DNA from: Pochonia chlamydosporia 170
Taxonomy: Eukaryota > Ascomycota > Sordariomycetes > Hypocreales > Clavicipitaceae
Assembly: GCF_001653235.2 (NCBI RefSeq)
Contig: NC_035790.1
Span: forward strand, 7,936,001 to 8,000,000
Length of the DNA: 64,000 nucleotides
Direction of reading: 5' to 3'
Translations under genes and position numbers: made by a program
In this document: piece by piece, positions 1 to 11,187 of the stretch
Position numbering within the stretch: position 1 is the first letter of the stretch
How the letters are laid out: each line of letters starts with the position of its first letter
Notes under the pieces: generated by a model
The model's input: only the letters and a program-made list of their open reading frames with translations
Told to the model about the DNA's origin: nothing
Databases searched by the model: none

Positions 1-2850
1 CCATCATGGCGGCGCCCATGATGCTGGAGTTGCCATCCACAAAACACAGGCCGTGAACCAGTGAAGCTAGCGACTGGCATCCAGTTCCAAATTGGCACAC
101 TCATGCCTTGCTCCTCCTGGCTGGCAAGCAAACCGAACCAGGAAACGAAGACCAGATCAACAAGCAACTGTTGCCGCCCCTTCTTCCTAATCGTCGGTAT
201 TGGCACCAAGCACTCAGATTGGGTCTGACCCGTTCGATGTGGTCGACACAACCAGCATCTCTTGTGCCTGTACTCCGTACTCAGTACTCCGTATCTGATC
301 CAGTCTCATGACCTGCGATTACTGGCCCAGTCATTGCGAAGCACCTGTGAATGACAGCAGGTACTTATTAGATATCTTTCGAGCGTGAAATTAGAACGAA
401 TATGTGTCGGATCTCCGACATTCTTCAGACTCGAACACAACAGCCGGATTCCATAAAACAATGGGATTTTGGACCGCAAAAGTTGGCTCGGTCTTGGCTC
501 TAGCATCAAGATTATCACCAAGTCACATTGTCTTCCTAGCTTCGTCGATCTCACATGAATCGCCTTTCACTGGGCAATGAACTAATTATCGCAAGAGGCT
601 CCCCAACGGCTCTGCAGGTCTGCCTTCATCTCCGCAATAGTGACACGGCGAATACTCCGAGCATTTTCGTTTCACCCCACCTGCACCATTGTGCGGGTAC
701 TGGTGTGAGGAGGTCGATTGACGTAGTGCTAGGGTGTGGCAAAAAAAAACGGGTGTTTCCGAGCCTCACAGCACAGTTTCATTGACGTTGGATTAAGGCC
801 AAGGAGGCTCTGCTCTGGAAAAAGAACAGGTCCATGGTCATGGTCATCTTGCGGAACGGGAGAGGTTTCCCAACTGGGACAAAGCTGGTCTGGGGGCGGT
901 TGGCAAGCTCGTACTCGCACAAATCAGACCAAGTTCATTGAGATGCTTCCAGGTTTACCATTTGTGCTAATTATTGGTCCACTGGGAGATGTTCCTTCAA
1001 CCGACCATCGGTCCCTTGAGGCCGCTTGTGACAGCTTGTGGCAGCCATGCCATGCAGTGGACCGCCATTTGATTTGGACACGATGAGAGGGGCGAAAGGG
1101 ATTACGCACTTCAAAGACGGATGGAACATGGCATGGTATGGCATGGCATGGGTGTGGAAGTGGCTTGCTGCGGGGACTTCTTTCATTCATCCTTGCCAGG
1201 GTTATGGGATCCAGGCAGCCCACAGGACGACCCCCGCCGAAGAAAACCGTCAGGATAGTAGATGCAGATGCATTGCTTGGCACTTGAGCTTGTGTTCTGG
1301 TTTTCTCGGCCACGGCCTTGGCTCGTTGACCCGGTTTTTCCAGAGAAGCTACCATCCAGTCTCACGTTGACCCTCCTGCTCGCTTGAATCGTGAGCCGAG
1401 TCCCCGAGGCATGTCTGGTTTGTGTGGCCCTTTCGAATCAGCAACACGTTTCTCGCCACAACAGAGTTCACCTCCTGAGATCTCTGCTGATCACCATGCC
1501 TACAAGGCTGTAAGAGGATGTGCCACTTTCGTCCCTTGGGACAGGTAAATGGTGCAAGCACCTGGGACAATTTGCATAGGACGCTTCTTTACATGCGGAG
1601 TACATGAGGAGTCTAACAAATTGCTGCATGGCGGCGGCCCTATTCGGTCACTTACCCTTGATGGTAATGGGAACATTCAACGCTTTGAGGCTGGACTGTC
1701 AGCCACAAAACAAAAGACTACAGTTCCCTGCCACACTGTTCAGTTTGCCGTGCCGAGATAGCCACCGTGGAATGAAGCCGGGGGGAAAGGGCGTATGACT
1801 TGTGTCAATGTTCCCAGGAGGAGGCTTTCACAATCTACATCCAACAAGCCGTTCAAAGCTATGGCTTTCCCACGACCACGTCCTCGGGTTGACGTTGGAC
1901 AACAAGCCCAAGGCAGTGGGGAAGTGGCTGTCAAATCATGAAAACGAGTGGCAAGGGGAAATTTACTGTACACTCGGTACGGCTCCCCTAAATGGTCATT
2001 TACTTCTGAAGGGACAATCGGAGGATTGTGCAGTTCGGGGCGGCGGCGTCCTTCCACAGGTGCAAAATGGCGTGCCATAACAAAGCATTGATCGGTGAGA
2101 TTAACCGAAAACCTTACATGAGGATCATCTGGTGCAATTTATTGACCAGGCGGGCTTTGCCAAGCCTACCACCTCATCCGATGGCAATATCCGCTCTCCA
2201 TGGCACAAGTGGCGGGCGATAGAGCAATGACAGAATGGCTTGCATGGCGCTCAGCCCGCTTCAGAGACTACTGCGCGTGCTCCCCTTCGGACGGAAAAGT
2301 CAATGGCGATCGACAGTGCTTGGCTTTTGTGGCAAGCTCTTGCGTCTACCGAGGCAATCTGGGTGATCTGGTGGCCAAAGACTGTGTGTCAGAGGACTCC
2401 GTAGTGTGTGAGCGTGTCGAGATCATGGCCAAGCAGATCAAGCCAGGCTAGTCAAAAAAGTCAACACATTCAATGTTGCTGGCAGGCAGTCCGCAACCCG
2501 CCGACGAATAGTTCACTCTCGGAGAGCTCCGAAATTGACCACCGAACGGCACAGCAGTGACTTTTTGCACTGAACACACACAGCGGAGTCGGGAGGGGAA
2601 GGCAGAACTAAATAACATTCAAAGGTTTTCGATTTGAAAGGTTTGCCGCTTGTTACCACTACTGGTGCTGCTGTAGGCTTTCCAACCCGGGACGATCAGG
2701 GGCCAAAACGTGCAGTACCAAGGCGTGGGTTTCTGACAGATCTAAATGCCGGTTGCAAGTTGACGTCACACGCATGATATTGCAACCTTTTGCCGCTCAG
2801 CAAATGCAAGTACAAACGAGGTGAAATATCAAAAAGACTGAATCCTCGAC
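1..2850. other. Left-edge intergenic DNA, no recognisable gene
   Basis: Only short unsupported open frames are present on both strands, and none has a recognisable domain, convincing splice sites or a family-like composition. The longest in its second half is an ATG frame at 2200-2451 (83 codons) that I do not recognise. A short CATGG-rich stretch lies near 1125-1150. The last few hundred bases are presumably the promoter of the adenine deaminase gene at 2851. Confidence 0.6.
2761..2768. promoter_or_regulatory. Perfect CRE palindrome upstream of adenine deaminase
   Basis: The bases read TGACGTCA, the full ATF/CREB-type palindrome bound by fungal bZIP factors. It sits 83 bp before the adenine deaminase start codon, within ordinary promoter distance. 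The match is seen directly; the function is inference, since one 8-mer can occur by chance. Confidence 0.4.
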
Positions 2851-3909
2851 ATGTGTCAATCTAAACTCCACAATCTCCTCACCGCCATCCCCAAGGTCGA
2901 GCAGCACTTACACATTGAGGGAACTCTTGAGCCGGCCCTGCTCTTTTCCCTAGCTTCCAAGAACAATATCCCATTACCTCCGGATCCCGTGTATACATCG
3001 TCTGAGACGCTGGTAGCGCGATACCAGCGCTTCACCAGCCTCGATGACTTCCTCCACTACTATTACCTGGGGATGAGCGTCCTCATCACCGCGCAAGACT
3101 TTGAGACCCTGGCCTGGGAGTACTTCACCAAAGCTGCGAGTCAAAAAGTCCGCCATGCAGAAGTATTCTTCGATCCGCAGGCACACACCTGCCGGGGTGT
3201 ATCCTACGATACCGTCATGGAGGGCCTCCTGGCAGCCAAGCAACGAGCTCAAAAGGAGTTCAACATGACGGTCGAGTACATTGTCTGCATACTTCGCCAC
3301 CTACCCATCTCCGACTCCCACGCCCTCGTCGACACGGTCCTCTCAAAAGGCCACTTCACTGACGGAACCCTCATCGGCTTCGGCATGGTATCCAGCGAGA
3401 AGAACTTCCCTCCACACCTCTTCCGCGATATCTACACCCGCGTTGCCGCCACAGGCACGCACCTCACTACACATGCCGGTGAGGAAGCCGGTCCCGGATT
3501 CGTCACCGAAGCCCTCTCCCAGCTCAACGTCGAGAGAATCGATCACGGCCTCGCATCAGCTCAGGATCCAGACCTGCTCAACCACCTGGCCACGTCCAAA
3601 ACCTTACTCACCTTTTGTCCCTGGTCCAACGTCGTCTTGTGCAACCTCCCGAAACTCGAGGACGCACCCGTCAAGAAATTTCTCGAGGCTGGCGTGCGTT
3701 TTAGTTTGAACAGCGACGACCCCGCCTACTTTGGAGCGTACATACAAGACGTGTACTGCAGAGTACAAGAGACGTTTCACCTTACCGTCCAGGACTGGGA
3801 TTGGATTGTCAGGGGTGCCGTGGCGGGAAGCTGGTGCAGCAGTGAGCGAAAGGACGAAATCACAAGGGAGTTGGATTCCGTCTTGGCAGCTTTTGCGGCT
3901 GAGACCTGA
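2851..3909 (+). CDS. aah1: Adenine deaminase (Aah1-type, purine salvage)
   Basis: An intronless 352-residue protein that should hydrolyse adenine to hypoxanthine and ammonia in the cytosol and nucleus, the purine-salvage role of yeast Aah1 (347 residues). It carries the adenosine/adenine deaminase fingerprints in order: an N-terminal metal-binding HLHIEGTLEP (about residues 17-26), THAGEEAG with the catalytic His-Glu pair (about 209-216), RIDHG (about 229-233) and LNSDDPAYF with the metal-binding Asp (about 288-296). The short length, lack of a signal peptide and the IEGTLEP signature favour the fungal adenine deaminase branch over adenosine deaminase proper. The start ATG opens the frame just before the conserved N-terminal block. 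A CRE palindrome lies 83 bp upstream. It is convergent with the ufd2 gene. Confidence 0.93.
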   Translation: MCQSKLHNLLTAIPKVEQHLHIEGTLEPALLFSLASKNNIPLPPDPVYTSSETLVARYQRFTSLDDFLHYYYLGMSVLITAQDFETLAWEYFTKAASQKVRHAEVFFDPQAHTCRGVSYDTVMEGLLAAKQRAQKEFNMTVEYIVCILRHLPISDSHALVDTVLSKGHFTDGTLIGFGMVSSEKNFPPHLFRDIYTRVAATGTHLTTHAGEEAGPGFVTEALSQLNVERIDHGLASAQDPDLLNHLATSKTLLTFCPWSNVVLCNLPKLEDAPVKKFLEAGVRFSLNSDDPAYFGAYIQDVYCRVQETFHLTVQDWDWIVRGAVAGSWCSSERKDEITRELDSVLAAFAAET

Positions 3910-4558
3910 ACCGACGCCCTGAAGAATAGATCCATGCTGTTGTGAATAGTATGCGCAGCAGTTGGGTGGAAATACAGCCGTAAAGGGGACATGGCTTGGT
4001 GGCGTGGACGATTTATACGATGGATGAATTCAACATGATACCCATATTTATCTTACAGCAGGTTTAAACATATCTGCAGACGCAGACTAAATAGTCTGTA
4101 GTGTCTCATAATACATATTCACTGCATCATGACATTGAGTACATATCTATACACCTTTAGAACTGCCCATAACAACAAGTGACCCCTGCAGGTAGGTAAA
4201 TGAGCAGATACAGCTTAGTTTGCCAAGTGCCCGTCCTCAGGCCGTCACAAGGGGCAGGCAGGACCTATATCACACAATGTGACAAGTAATGTGAAGCAAG
4301 TCTATAATCCACCTCGACAACCACCTTCTTTGTCCGAATTGCCTGAGAGGTTCTAGGTCTGTGTAGCTAGCAATAGTGTTTCCAATATTGGCAATATAAT
4401 CCAACAACATCGACTCCAACAGACCCTTTCATTTTGCAATTGTAAATGCCAGTACTCGGTACTCCATATCCAGCCCAAGCCCATGACAAGAAAGACATCA
4501 TAACAAGTGTATTCGTAAGTCTGCCATGACGACAGCCGTCCAGGTCTATACACGCCAC
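3910..4558. other. Convergent intergenic, aah1/ufd2 3' ends
   Basis: About 650 bp between the stop codons of two convergent genes. It is AT-richer than the flanking exons and should hold both 3' UTRs and polyadenylation signals. I see no gene or notable repeat. Confidence 0.6.
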
Positions 4559-7500
4559 TTAACCCTCCGAAGTATCCATTTGCTGCTCCTCCCCGCTGCC
4601 AGCAGTAGCAGCAACCTTGTCCTTTGCAATCTTGATCCTTTCCTCTCTCCATCTATCAATCCTCTCCTTCAGATCCGCCTGCGGAATAGCATCATCAATG
4701 GTCATGGGCTGTCGTGTAAACGGATCCTTGGCGTCGCTCAGTAAATGCTGCACAATAGTCGATCTATCTACAATGTGACGGCTAGGTAGAAGCACGGGGT
4801 CCTTCATCAGTTCACCCATGATGGGATCCTCAAACTCAGCCGGGATATCGCCCAGATCAAGCTCTGCCTGGTCCAGTTCGAGTTTGGCATCCGCAAACAT
4901 GGTTTTAACTTTTTCCCACCTTGCTAATTCGGCGGGGTCTTTGGCATTCTTGGAGGATAGAATACGGGTGACACGGTCGAGCACTTCGGGTTTATAGGAT
5001 CGACCATCTGCTGCGACGGCATCCACAAAGACTTTTGAGTAGCCGAGGTGGAGGTATATGTCGACAAAGTCGGAAATCAGTTGGATGGGACGGAAATGGT
5101 ATTTGTCCTTGTTAGAGACGGATAGCTCTGCTGCAGCCTTTTTCCCGGCCAATGTCTCCAGGTTGTAGTTCAACATGCTCGCTAATCGGGAGACGATTTC
5201 AGGCATGGTAAAGGAGTCACTAAGGGCTTTGGTAAACAACTTCATCATCTCCAAGGTTTCGTTGGCAAGCTGCATGTACGAGGTAGCCTGACCACCCAGT
5301 GTTTGCAGCTCCTCTTCCTTCTTTTGCCGGTCCTCGGCTGAGAGTGAAGGGTTCTCGAGTTCTCGCTCGAGACTTCTGATCTTGGGGAACTTAGTAAAAG
5401 CCTCATCCAAGACATAGGTGGCATCGTTGAGCAACATGTTTACAAATTGTACGAAGAAATCGCGGTTAGTCCTTGGGTGTGTCGTTAGTATGTTTTGCTT
5501 TTGTCTTTCTTGTTAAGTTTATACATACTTGCTTTCCCGCGTCAGCTGCTGTTTGTAAACATCGTTGCTCCAAACGCACTTGATAACCTGGAAGATTTCA
5601 TATCGAATGTTAAATTTGTCATAAAAGGCAGTGTTGGCCCCGGTAGACTCGCATTCAATATAAAACTTCATCAGGGAGTGCAGGAGATACTCGTTAGCGA
5701 ATGGGAGTGCCATCAGCTGGTCGCCCAAGACTCCCTTTTTCAGGTGCATAAACGGCCATGTCCCGTAGAATAATAGTGAAACTAGAGAGGATTTGAGGTA
5801 CGGGTTCTTGATAAATTCAGATGATCGAAGAAAAGTGATACACAATGCAATCATTTCCTCGCCAACAGCACTTGGGAGAATTTTTGGCAGGAATCTACGC
5901 ACTCATATCAGCATACAGCCTCAGGTATCCAAAACGTTGACAAACGCACCTAAAGACAAACTTGAAATTGTCTACGATATTTTGCAAGGTATATTCGGGG
6001 AGACAGGCAAACACCTCCGAGTTGTCCTCGGATAAGGGTAATCTTTGTCTCTCGTTAGCAAAATAGCCAAGAAAATCGTGTTGCCAAGCCACCACTTGGA
6101 CTTACTTGATCATTTGAGACTCTAGGCCAGGTTTATAATTGGAGCCTGTGGCCAGCCGTAGGAGCCAAACGGCTACGTAGCGCATGAACCGTAGTGACGT
6201 GCTCTGCATCCTCTCGTCGAGCAATGCGCCCTCTATTGAATACTTCAGTGCAATCGTCTTCTCCAATACGTTCGTGTGTCGTTTCAAGGTTTCCTCAAAC
6301 AGTCGAAGTTGGGGGGAATTGATCAGTTTAGGGCGTTCAGCCTCCATTGCTTTGATGTGCTTGTCCAGGTACTTAATCTCACGATCCAGGTTCTTGAGCT
6401 GTGAATTCAGGGCTTCGCTTCCATAATGATGCGCTGCTAGTGTGAGGAAAAAAGCCTCCGATATGAAGTTGGAGTCTCCTTCGACCTTTTCGGAGTAGTA
6501 TTTATCGGCGGTGGCTTGATCCGCATTTAGCTTGGTCTCATCTGTGATGTCAACGCGTGGTTGCCTCCTGAAGTAGCGCGCATCAATCTTGTCCACCTTG
6601 CTAAAGTCGTTATCCATGAAAGGTTCGCAAAATCGGTCCATGATGGTCGTCACATTGAGCATGAAACCATCTGAGGCAACTTCTCTAGGGTCAACCTGCA
6701 TGGCTCTTCGCTTGTGGTTCGTGTTCATGATGTACGCAAACCAGTCGAGCGTCCGACTCCTCGTGTCAGGGCCAGCACGGATAAAGGCATTTGCGATTAC
6801 GAACAAGTCGTCTTGATGCGCTCTCAGAACTATTCTTAATGATTCTTGAGCGTTGGCGATTCGAACTTTATCAAGAGATCGTGCTCCGGGGAAGTAGCTC
6901 TTGATAGCGTCCGGTTGGAGGGGAGAGATGCGGAAGAAGGGGCCTAAAATAGTGTGTCTCTCAATATTATGCGCAGATTGCGCCATGTTGAAGCAAGGAT
7001 GTTGGGCGAGATTGGTGATGAGGATTGGAAAACGAGTATATATGAGAAGGGCCTGGATAAAACAGCTTAGCCTGCAGTGCCACCTATTAACGCAAGTGAA
7101 GAGAGGGGGACACCAACCTGAACATAGGGCTTATAATCATCACCCAGTGACAAGGCAGAGAGCTGAGAGCTTATGTTAACCATGGCATCATTAAAGAGAG
7201 CAGGAAAGGCTTCATCGTCGTCAAAACGCTTTGTAGCTTCTCTGATGAAGTCAAAGCAAAGGCCACCATCATCCTGAATACCCTTTAACAAATATGGCAC
7301 CAACGTATCATGTTGGGGATTCGGGTCTCGCCTACAAAGGTGTCAGTCCAAAGCTAAACACGACGGGATTGATCCTCCCCATGTCACGTTGAATCCCACG
7401 AACCCATAAAGTGCCGGCATGGTCAAGGCAAACAGACAATTGCTCATACAAAGCCTCTTGGCCTCTTCTAGAATCTCTTGCCTTGATGGCGTAACATTCT

Positions 7501-8298
7501 TGGCAGCAGTGGTGGAAGCCTTGACGGCTCGTTTCCAACACGGCAGCAGATACTCAAAAAGAGGCTTATTCAAGGCCCAGTTGCTACAAGCCTCTATTAT
7601 GGCTTGATCCAAGGTGCCGATGGACAACTTCAACGCTTCTCCCGAATCGTTTAGCTCTTGGTTCAAGCTGGGCAGGAAGACCAAGCGTTGACCTTGCGGG
7701 TTGGTCATGTGGTGTGGATCAACGGAAACACGGAAGATTTGTGACAGCACACGATGTGCATAGTCCTCGTCGGTCTCTGTTTTTTGCTGTTGCTGCTGCT
7801 GGGCTGGTTGCGGAGTTGGTTTACGGGGGGCGGATGCTGAATCGGCGTCGTCAACATCAGGTGCGGACCGTTTGCGAGAAGGACGGGAAGTACCTGTAGA
7901 GCTCGATTCGTCTCCAGCTGCCTTGGTGTTTTGTACACCAAGTTGTGTGAAGGGATTTGGGCTCGACTGTGCTGGCTTCGCAGCCGGCGTCACGTTGATT
8001 GTTGGTTTCTTAGGGGCAGCGGGCTCGGAAGCTTGTGGTTTGGGTGCTGGTGTTGATGACGAGGAAGCCGAAGCTTGGTCGGACGACTCGTTGGGTTTGC
8101 GCGCTATGTTGCTCAGCATGGCGATACGGCGTGCTCGCATCTATATATGTAAAGTGTTAGTTAGAAATCTGAGTCCATGTAGCATAGGATATCAACAGGT
8201 GCAGTATTAATTGTTGAATATGAGGATTTGAGACTTGCATGATCTTTATCTGGGGTATCGTCTGGCCCGCTCTGGGGAGGTTGTTCGTTGGGATCCAT
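4559..8298 (-). CDS. ufd2: Ubiquitin conjugation factor E4 (Ufd2), U-box ligase
   Basis: An E4 enzyme that elongates ubiquitin chains on substrates of the Cdc48 and ubiquitin-fusion-degradation pathways. Seven exons on the minus strand: 8298-8239, 8140-7404, 7331-7118, 7052-6106, 6042-5950, 5894-5529, 5471-4559, totalling 3330 nt (1109 residues), with every junction in frame. The first 150 residues are low-complexity (Pro, Ser, Gln). The central helical Ufd2 core follows, with family-like segments such as YKPYVQ and NRDFFVQFVNMLLND. A C-terminal U-box lies at about 1018-1088 (FEDPIMGELMKDPVLLPS, then the DPFTRQPM segment). Introns are 55-98 nt; all are GT-AG except the first, which appears to be GC-AG. 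If that intron is wrong, translation would start at Met 21 (8140). The gene is convergent with aah1. Confidence 0.95.
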
Positions 8299-9561
8299 GA
8301 TGATGATGGCGACGTCCAATGCTCTCCTTGTGGAATTGTGCAAGACAGATCAGAGAGGAGGCAGGAGGTCTAAATGTGATGTGTGGGTGCAAGAGTTGAA
8401 AGGAAGACTGGGTTTGTCTGGAAACAAACTAGAACAAACGGGATGGCAAGGCTGACGTCGATAACTAATTGTAGACCCAGCATCAAATGGACATGGACAT
8501 GGAGGCTCCAGCTCGATGATTATGGAATCCAAAAGAGCCCCGCCGCGGCTTTCACCACCAGCACCAGCATAGCAGAACAAACGCAGCCAGCTCGGAATCG
8601 GAGGTGCCAAGTGGAAGTGGGGCAGGGGAGCTTCAATGGTGACTTCAACCAGCACGGACACTCAAGCTCCGGTTGGTCTGGTGCCTGGCAGTTTAAAGTC
8701 CGTCTGGCCCAGACTTGACATCAAATGCGCCGGACATTCCTCCCACGAACACTCCAGTCTGATACATGAGGCACTATTTTGGCGCTGCGCTGTTCTACAG
8801 TACACTACATGCACCAACACGAAGCGGCTGGCTACTCAAGTCTGGTCTGGTGCTTTGTTCCGTCTGTCACTGAACTTCCAGGCAGTGCCCTGTCAACCAT
8901 CAGCTTCACTCGCCTCTATGCCCACTCCAGTCGTCAATCAAGCTCCATGCCTACAATTTGAGTTGATTTGGCACTTTAATCATTCGATGTCAGGTGTCAT
9001 CTGTTGTCCAATTGGCCGTGAGATTTTGATTTCGGTCTTTGTTCCTTCCAAATCCTCTCATCATAAACTCCGCGAGCACCACCTCAATCATCTCCAAAAC
9101 TCCGCACCGGCGCTGGGGCCACTCAAACAACCAGACATCAATTGATCCCTCACACATACATGCCGCTTACTATATACCTACGATGATAGTGCCTGTTCTT
9201 CCCTTACAGCACTCCTACTACTCTACCATCCTTAAGTTTGCCGATGTACCACTCATTCTGGTCCCTGCGCCAGCCAAATCTCACGAGTTATTATAGAACG
9301 TCAATGCTGGCATGTTGCATTGTTGCGTTAGACTTTGGCCACGCCAGCTATCACAAATATTCTTTATATTACTAGCCTTGAATGCCCATGTATATCCGCG
9401 TTTCCGTTTTCGCGTCGCGCTTCATTCTTATGCTACTCATACATCATGCAGCTTTGTATTTGCCGTCCTTTTTGTTGTCCTTTTTGTTGTCCATCTCAGA
9501 CCTAGGGTATCCATTGCTTGTACTGTACATCCCCCCTCTAACATTGTTTAATAATCCCGCC
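8299..9561. other. Intergenic, ufd2 promoter and RING gene 3' flank
   Basis: About 1.26 kb between the ufd2 start and the stop codon of the next minus-strand gene. Open frames here lack conserved features. A 12-bp unit, CCTTTTTGTTGT, is perfectly duplicated at 9467-9490. Nothing else stands out. Confidence 0.55.
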
Positions 9562-11187
9562 TCAGAGTCGAGGTACGTCCATATCAGCACTTGATGATCT
9601 CCGCCTCTCGGGTAAGATGGGTGGCCCATCACCTGAACTGTCACGACGAATACCCGTCGTTGGCCCTGTCGTGTTCGCTGCTCTAATACGTCCTTCTTCG
9701 CGACTCCGATTCAAAAGCCAGTTCACATGCATGCGTATCATGTTAATGTTGTTCCGTAGCTCTGTGACCTCCTCGCGTATCGGCATCACTTGATTCAATG
9801 TCCACATACTCTGCCTAGCCTCGAGATGGGTCAAGTTCTGATGCACTTCTTCGAAGCCGGCGTCCAGGTCCTGCATAGTTCGGTTGTCATTAAAAACTGA
9901 GTCGTTCCGGCCGCTTCCACCTTCGCCATGCTTCCGGCCATCTGCCAAAGCTTCGTCGATCCGTTTTGCCGTTTCATCTTGGCGAAGCTGCATGTCTCGG
10001 AACTGGCTTGTCAGATCGCTATACGACTGGATGATTTCTCGTTGATTACGGATAACAACGCCCGATGGTGTTTCCGGGTGAAAGGCGCATGTAAATGAAT
10101 GTGCCCCGATTTCTCCGCGTATTGTCCTAACTGGACAACCCAAGTCTTCATAAGGGCAGCCAACTTCTATCCCATCACACTCCAGGTCGTGATGCGAGTC
10201 CATCTGCGAACGACAAACCAGTTGCCAGCAGGCCTGACATCTCGTCTTGGCCTGGGGGCAAGAGAGCAAATGCAGCTCCTTGTCTGTTTCTTCCACCTTA
10301 TCATCGCACATGTCGCAATCCACTTCCTTGTGGTGGCACTCATCATCCTTGGGTTTGGCACGCAGCTTCTTGTCACACGTAGTATCAGGGCATGTAAATT
10401 CCCGGAAGCGGCATTCCGTAGTGGCGTGTTTCTCGACGTTTTCACGCCGCAGTTCTCTTTCGCAACCTCGTCCTTGGTTGGGGCATTTGACAATCAAGCA
10501 GTTGAGCTGTGTGCGGACAAGCCTAGCCGCACTGAAGCAGTCCACCCACAATAGGAGCTCGCGATCAATGGGACAGGCTGTACCTGATGGACTTGATGCT
10601 ATACTGCGTCGCAGGCACCTGTAGCAGAATGTATGGTCACACGGCGTTGTAACAGGATCGACCAGTGGATCGTGACATATCGGACAGAGTAAGTTCGGAT
10701 CGGGGTCGGAGACGTAGGTCAAGGTGTGCATGTCGAATATGCAGCTGCCGCCGTATTTTTTGGGTATATCAAGAGAGCAAAGGTGCGGTGGCAGCAAAGG
10801 GCCGGTCCTACGGTTGGGGCCAGCATCAGCGTGCCGGCGACCATATGGCTGCGACAATATGGCGACTGGCCTCGGCATGCGCTGTACAACATGTCCGTTG
10901 GCATCTTGGGCGTTGTAAAAGGCTTCGGGAGACGGTGGTCTGACGAGGCTAGTGACGAGATCTGGTGTGGCGGCTGTCCGCCTCATGTTACGACGAGCGA
11001 AGCGCCTGGCGGCAGCAGGGCTCATCCGAACCCCTTCATCGCTCGACTCAGAGCCAGCATCTCGAACGATGTCAGTAGTTACCGTCTCGGTGGTTGTGCG
11101 TGAACTCGAACCCGCAGCAATGGGCTCGGGGTCCACAGCCTGGGCGGGAGTGAGAACGGGATTTCCGATTTCCTGAGCAAATGACAT
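9562..11187 (-). CDS. RING and TRAF-type zinc-finger protein (putative E3 ligase)
   Basis: A 541-residue intronless protein. After a disordered N-terminus (1-135) comes a RING finger at about residues 168-208 (CPICHDPL, CDHTFCYRC, CPIDRE), whose last metal ligand is Asp rather than Cys, as in TRAF6. A series of TRAF-type Cys/His zinc fingers follows (about 228-350). A C-terminal helical part probably forms a coiled coil, and the tail is Ser/Arg-rich. Family knowledge points to a ubiquitin E3 ligase, but substrate and location cannot be read from sequence. The frame is open upstream to 11316, but the only good ATG there is at 11187, directly before the conserved part, so I start at that Met (MSFAQEIGNP). 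A short spliced 5' exon cannot be excluded. Confidence 0.88.
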   Translation of the reverse strand: MSFAQEIGNPVLTPAQAVDPEPIAAGSSSRTTTETVTTDIVRDAGSESSDEGVRMSPAAARRFARRNMRRTAATPDLVTSLVRPPSPEAFYNAQDANGHVVQRMPRPVAILSQPYGRRHADAGPNRRTGPLLPPHLCSLDIPKKYGGSCIFDMHTLTYVSDPDPNLLCPICHDPLVDPVTTPCDHTFCYRCLRRSIASSPSGTACPIDRELLLWVDCFSAARLVRTQLNCLIVKCPNQGRGCERELRRENVEKHATTECRFREFTCPDTTCDKKLRAKPKDDECHHKEVDCDMCDDKVEETDKELHLLSCPQAKTRCQACWQLVCRSQMDSHHDLECDGIEVGCPYEDLGCPVRTIRGEIGAHSFTCAFHPETPSGVVIRNQREIIQSYSDLTSQFRDMQLRQDETAKRIDEALADGRKHGEGGSGRNDSVFNDNRTMQDLDAGFEEVHQNLTHLEARQSMWTLNQVMPIREEVTELRNNINMIRMHVNWLLNRSREEGRIRAANTTGPTTGIRRDSSGDGPPILPERRRSSSADMDVPRL

